Made by a program: the position numbers and the translations under genes. A DNA stretch of 64,000 nt from Flagellimonas_B algarum (GTDB lineage: Bacteria > Bacteroidota > Bacteroidia > Flavobacteriales > Flavobacteriaceae), in the NCBI RefSeq assembly GCF_040513375.1, contig NZ_JBEVTG010000001.1:310001-374000 (forward strand), written 5' to 3'. The first letter of the stretch is position 1. Each line of letters starts with the position of its first letter. Below the pieces are notes generated by a model. That model ran no database searches. It had not been told where the DNA came from and worked only from the letters and a program-made list of their open reading frames with translations. Positions 36,318 through 44,128 of the stretch are shown here, in pieces.

Positions 36318-36341
36318 AAAGGCACCTTCTTAGGTGCCTTT
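36318..36341. terminator. Bidirectional terminator between the beta-lactamase and the YPxVW gene pair
   Basis: AAAGGCACCT and AGGTGCCTTT form a perfect 10 bp stem with a TCTT loop, preceded by an A run and followed by T-rich sequence. It is 2 bp after the beta-lactamase stop codon and 6 bp beyond the end of the minus-strand gene 36348-36506. Confidence 0.85.
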
Positions 36342-36347
36342 ACTTGA

Positions 36348-36506
36348 TTACCAGCCCAAGGCCAGTTTAAATTTCGGTTTCTTTTCTTTTTTCGTTTCGC
36401 TACGTTCGGGTTGCGGTGAACGCGCTTCCTTTTCGGCATGGGCATATAACTCCATGGAGAAGGGATAACTGACCCATACGTTCGGGTAATACTTTAACTT
36501 CTTCAT
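36348..36506 (-). CDS. Small hypothetical protein with YPNVW motif
   Basis: I do not recognise this 52-residue protein. It starts at the ATG at 36506 with MKKLKYYPNVWVSYPFSMEL and continues into a charged Lys/Glu/Arg-rich part (about 28-45), ending KFKLALGW. There is no signal peptide or membrane helix. The N-terminal motif (basic-aromatic-Tyr-Pro-x-Val-Trp) is repeated at the start of the neighbouring 185-residue protein, 35 bp upstream. That suggests the two genes are related in function or origin. A convergent terminator marks its 3' end, which supports its being a real gene. Confidence 0.6.
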   Translation of the reverse strand: MKKLKYYPNVWVSYPFSMELYAHAEKEARSPQPERSETKKEKKPKFKLALGW

Positions 36507-36541
36507 ACTACTGTTTTTTGAGAATTTTTTTGATGCATTCC

Positions 36542-37099
36542 TTACCCTCGTGCAAGACGGGGTTTTTGACGTGTCGGGCGGTTGATGAATTTGCCCCAAA
36601 TCCTTTTGAGGTACTTTACCGCTGAGAAGGGTACCAAATCGAACCAAAACTTGATTTCAGGTTGGGTGTTTCCATCCAATTCCAATCCGTTTGCGATATC
36701 GAATTCCAAAACTTCCGGACAATCGATCCTTTCAAATCGGCCATCTTCGAAGGCAAACCCTTGCTTTTTCCCTTCCACATAAAATCGGAGCTTGTGGTAT
36801 CGTCCTTCAGGTAGGTTGACCGTGTTCTTCGATTTCAGGAAATGCCCTGTGGCCCGCCCTTTGATCGGAAGCACGGCCGGTTTTGAAAATCGCATCAACG
36901 TTTGTTCTTTATCAGCGGCATCCATTAGGGAAACCTTATTGATGTGGAGATCCAGTTCCGAAATCCTTCCTTGGGTCAATTGATCGTTCTTGAGTACGAT
37001 TTCCCGAATCGGGTTTCCACTCAAATCCCATTGTCCCGCTACACCCGATGGACTCACCATCGTTTGCCATACTGTTGGATAAAATCGTGTCTTTTCCAT
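36542..37099 (-). CDS. Hypothetical protein with YPTVW motif (DUF4382-like pattern)
   Basis: This is a 185-residue cytoplasmic-looking protein with no signal peptide. The ATG at 37099 gives MEKTRFYPTVWQTMVSPSGV. The middle has beta-rich segments: ELDLHINKVSLMD, a KPAVLPIKG turn, and LPEGRYHKLRFYVEGK. The helix-less strand pattern and the LPEGxYxxLR phrase recall DUF4382, a Bacteroidota beta-sandwich family, but this is only a pattern likeness. The C-terminus is basic (VKYLKRIWGKFINRPTRQK). It precedes the small YPNVW gene. The YPxVW motif at both N-termini is the feature they share. Confidence 0.6.
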   Translation of the reverse strand: MEKTRFYPTVWQTMVSPSGVAGQWDLSGNPIREIVLKNDQLTQGRISELDLHINKVSLMDAADKEQTLMRFSKPAVLPIKGRATGHFLKSKNTVNLPEGRYHKLRFYVEGKKQGFAFEDGRFERIDCPEVLEFDIANGLELDGNTQPEIKFWFDLVPFSAVKYLKRIWGKFINRPTRQKPRLARG

Positions 37100-37313
37100 A
37101 ATCGTATCGTTTAAAATACAATGCAAAATTCCGTCGGAATCGGGATATGGAAATCTATAGAATTATCCTATTTCTATGCTATTTTACCCCAATTGCCATA
37201 AATTAACATTGTCTTAAGGTAAAATGAAACAAATACGAAGAAACTATTGGAAATGATCGGTTTAGGATGCAGAGCATTGCCCCATCGTGCTCCAAGGGCA
37301 CGTCTTGTAGCAT
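37100..37313. other. AT-rich gap between the YPTVW gene and marR
   Basis: This 214 bp stretch has no open frame of useful length and no clear promoter or terminator pair that I can support. It must hold the promoter for the two minus-strand YPxVW genes. The marR 3' end lies at its right side. Confidence 0.5.
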
Positions 37314-37754
37314 TCAATCGTAGTTGGTGCCGATTTGATCTAGTACGGTCAAAAAGGTCTTAAAATCCCCTTCATCCAAATCCTTGACCGCCCGTTTGCG
37401 CAGCGCTACCGCATGGGGCAATACCCGGTCTACAATTTCGGCACCCGCGGTGGTCAAGGCTAGCTTGAATCGTTTTTGATCTCCTTCAAACCGCGACTTG
37501 GCCAACCATCCTTTTCGTTCCAACCCCGCGATCACCCGCGATATGGTCGCCCGATTGCGGAAATTGGATTGCACGATATCGCGTTGCGAAGCTGCATCAC
37601 CCAATTCCAGTACTTGATGGAGGATCACCCATTGCTCAATGGTCATATCGATCCCCAAGGCCTCAAATTGCTTGAGGTAGGCCAACTGTACTTTTCGCAA
37701 TACCGAATCAAGGTGAAGACCGATTCCTGAAATCTTATCGATTTGATGCAACAT
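37314..37754 (-). CDS. MarR-family transcriptional regulator of the tyrosine operon (predicted)
   Basis: This 146-residue winged-helix regulator has the MarR layout. There is an N-terminal dimerisation helix, then ALGIDMTIEQWVILHQVLELGDAASQRDI, the recognition helix region NFRNRATISRVIAGLERKGWL, the wing with SRFEGDQKRFKLALTTAG, and C-terminal helices. It is divergent from the hpd operon, with 114 bp between starts. This position, plus palindromes in the gap, suggests it controls homogentisate pathway genes; its ligand would probably be an aromatic acid intermediate (inference). Confidence 0.9.
   Translation of the reverse strand: MLHQIDKISGIGLHLDSVLRKVQLAYLKQFEALGIDMTIEQWVILHQVLELGDAASQRDIVQSNFRNRATISRVIAGLERKGWLAKSRFEGDQKRFKLALTTAGAEIVDRVLPHAVALRKRAVKDLDEGDFKTFLTVLDQIGTNYD
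37743..37753. repeat. Second copy of the candidate MarR operator core, in the marR start region
   Basis: TTGATGCAACA here is the exact inverse complement of TGTTGCATCAA at 37823-37833. It covers the marR start codon, so the likeness could be partly chance since the first codons read Met-Leu-His-Gln. If real it gives two sites 80 bp apart. Confidence 0.4.
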
Positions 37755-37806
37755 AATAACGGGTATAGGGCGATGAAAATATTTTAAAAAAATAGCATTC
37801 GCATTC

Positions 37807-37836
37807 CAAAATTACGTATTTTTGTTGCATCAACAA
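37807..37836. promoter_or_regulatory. Back-to-back marR and hpd -7 boxes with overlapping palindromic operator
   Basis: TAATTTTG reads left at 37814-37807 (marR) and TATTTTTG reads right at 37817-37824 (hpd); both match TAnnTTTG and are 2 bp apart. TTGTTG-CAT-CAACAA, a perfect palindrome with a 3 bp centre, occupies 37822-37836. It overlaps the end of the hpd box and its likely start site. A CAA at 37834-37836 lies 19 bp from the marR box, where its -33 TTG is expected. Occupation by a regulator would block both promoters. Confidence 0.65.
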
Positions 37837-37868
37837 CAATTTTAAGGAAAATCTAAAATATAATCCCT

Positions 37869-39002
37869 ATGGAAACTACCACCTTACCTAAAATCCATGA
37901 AGGTGCCAAAGACTTCATGCCGATCAACGGCACCGACTATGTCGAACTCTATGTGGGCAATTCGAAACAGGCCGCCCACTTCTACAAAACCGCCTTCGGT
38001 TTCCAATCGTTTGCCTATGCAGGCTTACAGACCGGTTTGAAGGACCGTGAGAGTTATGTGGTCATTCAAGACAAGATCCGTTTGGTCTTGACCTCACCCT
38101 TGAAAAGCGGAACCGATATCGGGCGTCATATCGACCAACATGGTGATGGGGTCAAGGTCGTCGCCCTTTGGGTCGATGACGCCACCTATGCCTACGAAAC
38201 GGCGATCGCCAAAGGTGCCAAATCCTATATGGAACCCGTTACCGAAAAAGACGCTGACGGAAAGGTCGTCCGCGCGGGTATTTATACCTATGGAGAAACA
38301 GTCCACATTTTTGTTGAGCGCAAAGATTATGAGGGAGTCTTTCTTCCTGGTTTCGTGGCTTGGGAAACCCCATTTTACAATCCAGAACCGGTCGGTTTGA
38401 AATTCGTTGACCATATGGTCGGTAATGTCGGGTGGAACAAAATGAACCATTGGGTCGATTTTTACGAAAACGTCATGGGCTTCCAAAACATCCTATCTTT
38501 CGATGACAACGACATTTCAACGGAATACACGGCCTTAATGAGCAAGGTGATGAGCAACGGCAATGGCCGCATCAAGTTTCCGATCAATGAACCGGCCGAA
38601 GGCAAGAAAAAATCACAGGTAGAAGAATATCTTGATTTTTACGAAGGTGAAGGGGTACAACATATCGCGGTGGCCACTGACGATATCATCAAGACCGTGA
38701 AAGCCTTGCGCAGCCGTGGTGTAGAGTTCCTACGTGTACCCGACACCTATTATGAGGTAGTTACCGATCGCGTCGGTAAAATCGATGAAGACATCGCACC
38801 TTTGCAAGAATTGGGCATTTTGGTCGATCGTGACGATGAAGGCTATCTGTTGCAGATTTTTACGAAACCGGTCGAGCCTAGGCCAACGATGTTTTTTGAA
38901 ATCATCCAACGAAAAGGGGCACAATCGTTCGGAAAAGGTAACTTTAAGGCATTGTTCGAGGCTATAGAACGCGAACAAGAGCTTAGAGGTACCCTGCACT
39001 AA
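37869..39002 (+). CDS. hppD: 4-hydroxyphenylpyruvate dioxygenase
   Basis: This enzyme converts 4-hydroxyphenylpyruvate to homogentisate with a non-heme iron. The 377-residue protein has two vicinal-oxygen-chelate domains. Iron ligands are seen in FVDHMVGNV (His), GVQHIAVATDD (His) and FFEIIQRKG (Glu), and the C-terminal lid helix FGKGNFKALFEAIEREQE is present. It is first in the operon hppD-hmgA-fahA-flavin reductase-aminotransferase and is preceded by the -7 box at 37817. Confidence 0.97.
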   Translation: METTTLPKIHEGAKDFMPINGTDYVELYVGNSKQAAHFYKTAFGFQSFAYAGLQTGLKDRESYVVIQDKIRLVLTSPLKSGTDIGRHIDQHGDGVKVVALWVDDATYAYETAIAKGAKSYMEPVTEKDADGKVVRAGIYTYGETVHIFVERKDYEGVFLPGFVAWETPFYNPEPVGLKFVDHMVGNVGWNKMNHWVDFYENVMGFQNILSFDDNDISTEYTALMSKVMSNGNGRIKFPINEPAEGKKKSQVEEYLDFYEGEGVQHIAVATDDIIKTVKALRSRGVEFLRVPDTYYEVVTDRVGKIDEDIAPLQELGILVDRDDEGYLLQIFTKPVEPRPTMFFEIIQRKGAQSFGKGNFKALFEAIEREQELRGTLH

Positions 39003-39013
39003 AACCAAGCATT

Positions 39014-40171
39014 ATGCCGATTTATCACAAACTGGGCCAACTGCCACCGAAACGTCATACACAATTCGAGAAGCCCGACGGTGCACTTTACTATGAGCAA
39101 TTGTTCGGCACCATTGGTTTCGACGGTATGTCTTCGTTGCTGTATCACGTGCATCGCCCCACACAGGTCAAAACGGTCGGCGAGGCATTGGACGTCAGTC
39201 CGAAAATCGCCGTAGCGAAGAACATCACGTCGCGAAAATTGATCGGTTTCGATGTTGCACCGAAAGATGATTTTTTGGAAGCTCGTGAACCGCTCTTGGT
39301 CAACAGTGATGTACATGTCGGTCTAGCGGCGCCCCGAAAGTCGTTGACCACTTATTTTTATAAAAATGCCGATGCCGATGAAATGTTGTTCATCCATCGG
39401 GGAAGTGGAACGTTGCGAACGTTTTTGGGGAACATTCCTTTCGAATACGGCGATTATTTGATCATTCCGAGGGGGATGATCTACCAAATCGATTTCGACA
39501 CCGAAGACAATAGGATCTTATACGCCGAATCGTTCCATCCGATCTACACGCCCAAACGCTATCGCAATTGGTTCGGGCAACTATTGGAGCATTCCCCTTT
39601 TTGTGAACGTGACTACAAATTGCCCCAAGACCTGAAGGCCCACGATGAGATCGGTGAATTTACCATGAAAATCAAAAAGCAGGGCATGTTGCACGAATTG
39701 GTCTATGCCAGTCATCCATTCGATGTGGTCGGATGGGATGGGTATAACTACCCTTACGGCTTTTCGATACACAATTTCGAGCCCATTACAGGGCGCGTGC
39801 ACCAGCCACCGCCGGTGCACCAGACCTTTGAGACCGGGGCGTTCGTGATCTGTTCCTTCTGTCCAAGACTTTACGATTATCATCCGAAGGCCATTCCGGC
39901 CCCCTATAACCATAGCAATATCGATTCTGATGAGGTATTGTACTATGTAGACGGTGATTTCATGAGCCGCACGGGAATCGGCCCTGGGTACATCTCCTTG
40001 CATCCGGCCGGTATTCCGCATGGGCCGCATCCGGGCACCTATGAGGCCAGTATCGGAAAAAAAGGAACCGAAGAACTCGCCGTGATGATCGACACCTTCA
40101 AACCGCTCATGGTGACCGAAAACGCAATGAAAATAGACGATGGAACGTATTACGGGTCTTGGGTCGATTGA
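39014..40171 (+). CDS. hmgA: Homogentisate 1,2-dioxygenase
   Basis: This enzyme opens the homogentisate ring to maleylacetoacetate. The 385-residue cupin protein matches the shorter Bacteroidota form; the human protein is about 445. Family stretches include EMLFIHRGSGTLRTFLGNIPF in part, GDYLIIPRGMIYQIDFD, ILYAESFHPIYTP, PPPVHQTFETGAFVICSFCP and LHPAGIPHGPHPG, the last carrying iron-ligand histidines. It is 11 bp after hppD and 54 bp before fahA. Confidence 0.96.
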   Translation: MPIYHKLGQLPPKRHTQFEKPDGALYYEQLFGTIGFDGMSSLLYHVHRPTQVKTVGEALDVSPKIAVAKNITSRKLIGFDVAPKDDFLEAREPLLVNSDVHVGLAAPRKSLTTYFYKNADADEMLFIHRGSGTLRTFLGNIPFEYGDYLIIPRGMIYQIDFDTEDNRILYAESFHPIYTPKRYRNWFGQLLEHSPFCERDYKLPQDLKAHDEIGEFTMKIKKQGMLHELVYASHPFDVVGWDGYNYPYGFSIHNFEPITGRVHQPPPVHQTFETGAFVICSFCPRLYDYHPKAIPAPYNHSNIDSDEVLYYVDGDFMSRTGIGPGYISLHPAGIPHGPHPGTYEASIGKKGTEELAVMIDTFKPLMVTENAMKIDDGTYYGSWVD

Positions 40172-40225
40172 CCCTGGGCAGTACCCTTCCATCCGACCAA
40201 AAACAACAACGCATTACCGCATTCT

Positions 40226-41446
40226 ATGATTATCGATATACCAACTGATTCCGATTTTTCAATCCACAATATCCCTTTCGGCATCTTCTCTACGGAAGAC
40301 CGCAGTCCGCGTGCCGGAGTGGCCGTCGGCGAACACATCTTAGACTTGTCAGCCGTGGCCGAGTTGGACGTTTTTGATTTCAACACCGCAGTCTTTGAAA
40401 AAGATGTGCTGAACGATTTTATTTCCTTAGGCAAGGAAATCACCAACAAGGTACGACGAGACATCCAAACCTGGTTACAGGATGATGCCTCCGTCTTGGC
40501 CGGCAACCCAGGGTTATTCGTCAAACAAAGTGAGGCGCAAATGCACCTCCCGGTGTATGTCGGTGATTATACCGACTTCTATTCCAGTATTGAACACGCA
40601 ACCAATGTCGGAGTGATGTTCCGAGGAAAGGAAAACGCCTTAATGCCGAACTGGAAGCACATTCCGGTGGGCTATCATGGCCGTGCCAGCTCCATTGTGG
40701 TCAGCGGAGAACCCATGCATCGCCCTAAAGGCCAAACCTTACCACAAGGGGCCGACAAACCGGTGTACGGACCTTCACAACGGCTTGATTTCGAATTGGA
40801 AATGGCTTTCGTGACAGGCAGGGAAACCGCTTTGGGTGACAGCATCGAAACGGCAAAAGCCGAAGACTACATTTTCGGTATGGTCTTGTTCAACGATTGG
40901 TCGGCACGAGACATCCAAAAATGGGAGTATGTTCCTTTAGGCCCCTTTCTTGGCAAGAACTTCGCATCGCACATTTCCCCATGGATCGTTACCCTGGAAG
41001 CCTTGGATGCCTTTCGGGTCGATGGCCCCGTGCAAGAACCCGAAGTCTTGGATTACCTCAAGTTCGAAGGAATGAAAAACTTCGATATCGCCTTGGAGGT
41101 GGGTATTACCCCGGAAGGTAGTGAAGAACAGGTGGTATCACGTTCGAATTTCAAGTATATGTATTGGAACATGGCCCAACAATTGGCCCATCACACCGTG
41201 AACGGTTGTAATATCAATATTGGCGATCTTTATGGCTCGGGAACCATCTCAGGAAAAAGCGAGGATGCGTATGGATCTATGCTCGAATTGGCCTGGATGG
41301 GCACCAAACCGATACCCATGAAAGACGGTACCGAAAGAAAGTTCATCAATGACGGCGACACGGTGACCCTAAGGGGCTATGCCCAACGCGATGGAAAACG
41401 TGTCGGTTTTGGCGAAGTCTCCACCAAAGTATTACCAGCGAAATGA
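40226..41446 (+). CDS. fahA: Fumarylacetoacetase
   Basis: This enzyme hydrolyses fumarylacetoacetate to fumarate and acetoacetate, the last step of tyrosine breakdown. It has 406 residues. The N-terminal SH3-like domain (FSIHNIPFGIFST, PRAGVAVGEHILDL) is followed by the catalytic fold with DYTDFYSSIEHATNVGVMF, GYHGRASSIVVSG, LDFELEMAFV, FNDWSARDIQKWEYVPLGPF and the Asp/Glu metal ligands. Its stop overlaps the start of the next gene (ATGA), so the two are translationally coupled. Confidence 0.96.
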   Translation: MIIDIPTDSDFSIHNIPFGIFSTEDRSPRAGVAVGEHILDLSAVAELDVFDFNTAVFEKDVLNDFISLGKEITNKVRRDIQTWLQDDASVLAGNPGLFVKQSEAQMHLPVYVGDYTDFYSSIEHATNVGVMFRGKENALMPNWKHIPVGYHGRASSIVVSGEPMHRPKGQTLPQGADKPVYGPSQRLDFELEMAFVTGRETALGDSIETAKAEDYIFGMVLFNDWSARDIQKWEYVPLGPFLGKNFASHISPWIVTLEALDAFRVDGPVQEPEVLDYLKFEGMKNFDIALEVGITPEGSEEQVVSRSNFKYMYWNMAQQLAHHTVNGCNINIGDLYGSGTISGKSEDAYGSMLELAWMGTKPIPMKDGTERKFINDGDTVTLRGYAQRDGKRVGFGEVSTKVLPAK

Positions 41447-42345
41447 TCAAAACCTTAGACCCCAACCGGATTTCGCAGCCCGAGCTGCACGGCATTCTCT
41501 TAACCGCGGTCGCACCCCGGCCGATTTGCTTCGCGAGTACGGTCAATGCCCAAGGTCAAGTGAACCTGAGTCCCTTCAGTTATTTCAACGTGTTTAGTTC
41601 AAACCCGCCCGTCATGATCTTTTCACCGGCCCGTAGCGGACGTGATAATAGCCTGAAACACTCTCATGAAAACGTCAAGGAGGTGCCCGAAGTGGTCATC
41701 AACATCGTAAACCACGACATCGTTGAACAAATGTCATTGTCGAGTACGGCCTACGACAAAGGCGTTGATGAATTCGTCAAGGCAGGCCTGACCGCGGTGC
41801 CCAGTGAAAAAGTAAGGCCCCCAAGAGTCGGCGAAGCCCCGGTAGCCTTTGAATGTTCGGTGACCGAGGTGATCGAATTGGCCGATACACCGGGAGCCGG
41901 AAACCTCATCCTGGCCAAGGTCGAACTCATACACATCAACGAACGCTACTTGACCGAAGGCACGTTGGATACCGAAAAATTGGACCTGGTCGGCCGTATG
42001 GGAGGCAGCTGGTATATCAGGGCCAAGGAACAAGCCCTCTTTGAAATCCCGAAACCGATACGCACCAAAGGAATGGGTGTCGATGCCTTGCCTAAAGGCA
42101 TTCGGGAAAGTACGGTCTTGACGGGGAACAATCTAGGTCGATTGGGCAATCTCGAAGCCCTACCAAGTCAAGAAGCCGTTGCTTTGGTCGGCACTAAAGA
42201 CGAATTGCGCATGTTGGCCAAAAAGGTCGGGGCAGATCGCATAGCACATCAAAGACAATTGCATTGGATCGCCCAGCGCATCTTGGAGACCGGGGAGGCC
42301 GAACAGGCACTCGCCGTATTGTTGTATGCCGAAAACCTGCCGTAA
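41443..42345 (+). CDS. Flavin reductase-like protein (FMN-binding split barrel)
   Basis: This 300-residue protein of the flavin reductase-like domain family shows the typical start TAVAPRPICFASTVNAQGQVN in part, LSPFSYFNVFSSNPPVMIFSP and the middle VVINIVNHDIVEQM. It is longer than stand-alone flavin reductases (150-210) because of a C-terminal helical tail (about 225-300, ALPSQEAVALVGTKDELRML). Members are often found next to homogentisate genes. The reaction here is not established. It overlaps fahA upstream and the aminotransferase downstream by single bases or codons. Confidence 0.88.
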   Translation: MIKTLDPNRISQPELHGILLTAVAPRPICFASTVNAQGQVNLSPFSYFNVFSSNPPVMIFSPARSGRDNSLKHSHENVKEVPEVVINIVNHDIVEQMSLSSTAYDKGVDEFVKAGLTAVPSEKVRPPRVGEAPVAFECSVTEVIELADTPGAGNLILAKVELIHINERYLTEGTLDTEKLDLVGRMGGSWYIRAKEQALFEIPKPIRTKGMGVDALPKGIRESTVLTGNNLGRLGNLEALPSQEAVALVGTKDELRMLAKKVGADRIAHQRQLHWIAQRILETGEAEQALAVLLYAENLP

Positions 42346-43448
42346 TGAGCGCTGATATCACCTCCATTTTCAAATCCTTTTTGAAACCCAAAGAAGTCTA
42401 TAAGGGGGGAAAGAACATTCCGACTACCCACGGAAAGGTCTACAAACTGTCTTCAAACGAGAATCCGCTAGGGGCATCACCCAAAGCGGTCGAAGCCGCA
42501 AAAAAAGCGATGGACAAGGTCGACATCTACCCGGATCAGACCGACATCAGATTGCGGGAAGCCTTGGTCAAGGATGTTGAACCAAGCTTAAGCAGTGATC
42601 AATTTCTAACGGGCAATAGCGGTTCTGAAATCATCGATATGCTGTTACGCGCTTTCGTTTCTGAAGGAGATGAGGTTATTTTTTCGAATCCTTGCTTTTT
42701 GCCCTATGCCGTATTTTCAAGATGGTACGGTGCCCGACAGATCGATGTGCCGCTCATGGCCCCGGATTATGCTTTTGATGCGAAAGGGGTGCTCGATGCC
42801 ATTAGCGATCGCACCAAGGTCATTTTCCTGACCAGCCCCAACAATCCGACAGGCACCTACATCCCCCAGGGGATGCTCGATGATTTTATGGCGAAGGTTC
42901 CGAAGCACATCTTGGTAGTCTTTGATGAGGTCTACCGCCATTTTGCCGATGCCCCTGATTATTGTACCGCCCTGCGTTATGTGAAACAGGGGTACGCCGT
43001 ACTCGGATTGAACAGTTTTTCGAAAACCTATGGTTTGGCAGGGATGCGCATCGGCTATGCCTACACGACCAAGACAATTGCGAATTATGTGCGTTTGATC
43101 CATAAGCCTTTTTTACTTCCCCTTCCTTCTTTAGAAGCGGCCATTGGCGCCTTGAACGATGGGGCGTTCATCGAACGTACGGTAAAGACCGTTGCCTCGG
43201 GGCGAGTGTTTTTGGCCGAGGCATTCGATACCTTGGGTATTCGCTATTGGCCCAGTCAGGCCAATTTTTTCTTGATCGACCCTCCGCTTCCGGAATTCGA
43301 ATTCACCGATGCCCTAATGGAACAGGGCATTATGGTCAGGCCTGTCTCACAATTCGGCGCGCCAGGAAAGGTACGCATCACCATTGGTGATCCCGAGGCC
43401 AATGAGGCTTTGGTCAAGGCCCTACAAAACATAAAAACCCGCGATTAG
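42345..43448 (+). CDS. PLP-dependent aminotransferase (HisC-like; probable aromatic aminotransferase)
   Basis: This fold-type I aminotransferase of 367 residues resembles histidinol-phosphate aminotransferase. SSNENPLGASPKA, TGNSGSEIIDMLLRAF, FLTSPNNPTGTYIP, VFDEVYRHF, and the PLP-lysine site SFSKTYGLAGMRIGYAY are present. The start ATG at 42345 overlaps the previous stop (TAATG). Its place at the end of the hppD-hmgA-fahA operon suggests it makes 4-hydroxyphenylpyruvate from tyrosine rather than histidinol phosphate. That substrate choice is inference. Confidence 0.9.
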   Translation: MSADITSIFKSFLKPKEVYKGGKNIPTTHGKVYKLSSNENPLGASPKAVEAAKKAMDKVDIYPDQTDIRLREALVKDVEPSLSSDQFLTGNSGSEIIDMLLRAFVSEGDEVIFSNPCFLPYAVFSRWYGARQIDVPLMAPDYAFDAKGVLDAISDRTKVIFLTSPNNPTGTYIPQGMLDDFMAKVPKHILVVFDEVYRHFADAPDYCTALRYVKQGYAVLGLNSFSKTYGLAGMRIGYAYTTKTIANYVRLIHKPFLLPLPSLEAAIGALNDGAFIERTVKTVASGRVFLAEAFDTLGIRYWPSQANFFLIDPPLPEFEFTDALMEQGIMVRPVSQFGAPGKVRITIGDPEANEALVKALQNIKTRD

Positions 43449-43457
43449 CGGGTTTTT
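43433..43457 (+). terminator. Terminator of the tyrosine operon
   Basis: AAAAACCCGC and GCGGGTTTTT form a perfect 10 bp stem with loop GATTA, overlapping the aminotransferase stop codon. A T run belongs to the right arm. It is a good intrinsic terminator and, having an A run at the left, may also serve the minus-strand lipoprotein gene that ends at 43480. Confidence 0.85.
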
Positions 43458-43479
43458 ACTTTTATCAAATGGGCAGGTC

Positions 43480-44058
43480 TTATTCCTCAACACGAATGAA
43501 GACCGCTTCTCCGCCATCATAGTTGTTTTCATCAACAGCGCTCCCGTCGATGATAAAGGTGTTTTCATCTTCGAAAACGATCGTCAGGGTTTCTTCTTCC
43601 TCCCCTTCATCGATAAAGGTCAGCTGATCTCCATCCAGGGACCATAGAGACGTGAACACGTCGCTTTCTTCGGGACAGGGAATATCAAGCCCTGTCGGTC
43701 CTGCATTGATTTCGAGGTAATTGCCCTTGCTTTCGGAAGTGACCATACCATTATCCATAAAATCAAAAGTGACCAAGTAACATTCCTGGGCGATCAAGAA
43801 TTCGATGATCTCTTTCGCAAATTCGAGGTCATCATTATCCAAGGTTTCGTCGAAACGGATATCGGACAAGGTCCATAATCCGACCAAATCACCGGTCGTG
43901 CCCGAAGTATCGTCGGAAGTATCGTCCATACCATCTTCTGCAGTGGTATCATCATCCTGCATGGCAGTGTCTTCATCGGCGCCTTCATCCATGTTATCGG
44001 TCGAACAACCGATCATGAAAATGGCGACCAAGCCTAGTAGAAGCAGATTTCTTTTCAT
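43480..44058 (-). CDS. Acidic lipocalin-like lipoprotein
   Basis: This 192-residue lipoprotein (signal MKRNLLLLGLVAIFMIGC, Cys18) has an extremely acidic, Asp/Thr-rich linker (about 20-55). Acidic residues just after the cysteine are the kind of signal that directs Bacteroidota lipoproteins to the cell surface. The body begins LVGLWTLSDIRFDE and has beta-strands like the lipocalin_4 (PF13648) type, with strands ending LTIVFEDENTFIIDGS. Function is unknown. It faces the tyrosine operon tail to tail. Confidence 0.75.
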   Translation of the reverse strand: MKRNLLLLGLVAIFMIGCSTDNMDEGADEDTAMQDDDTTAEDGMDDTSDDTSGTTGDLVGLWTLSDIRFDETLDNDDLEFAKEIIEFLIAQECYLVTFDFMDNGMVTSESKGNYLEINAGPTGLDIPCPEESDVFTSLWSLDGDQLTFIDEGEEEETLTIVFEDENTFIIDGSAVDENNYDGGEAVFIRVEE

Positions 44059-44128
44059 CTTTAGTTTTTTTGGTACACCAAGAAAAACGCAAAAAAGGAC
44101 CGATTAGTACACTTTCTCGATGAGTAAC

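Noticed and set aside
37801..37840. CAACAACAA as a microsatellite-type repeat
   Set aside because: Only three units; better explained as the right arm of the palindromic operator.
42345..43448. Aminotransferase as the histidine-biosynthesis HisC
   Set aside because: The HisC-like fold is real, but the gene is coupled to tyrosine catabolic genes and no his genes are near; aromatic aminotransferase is more likely.
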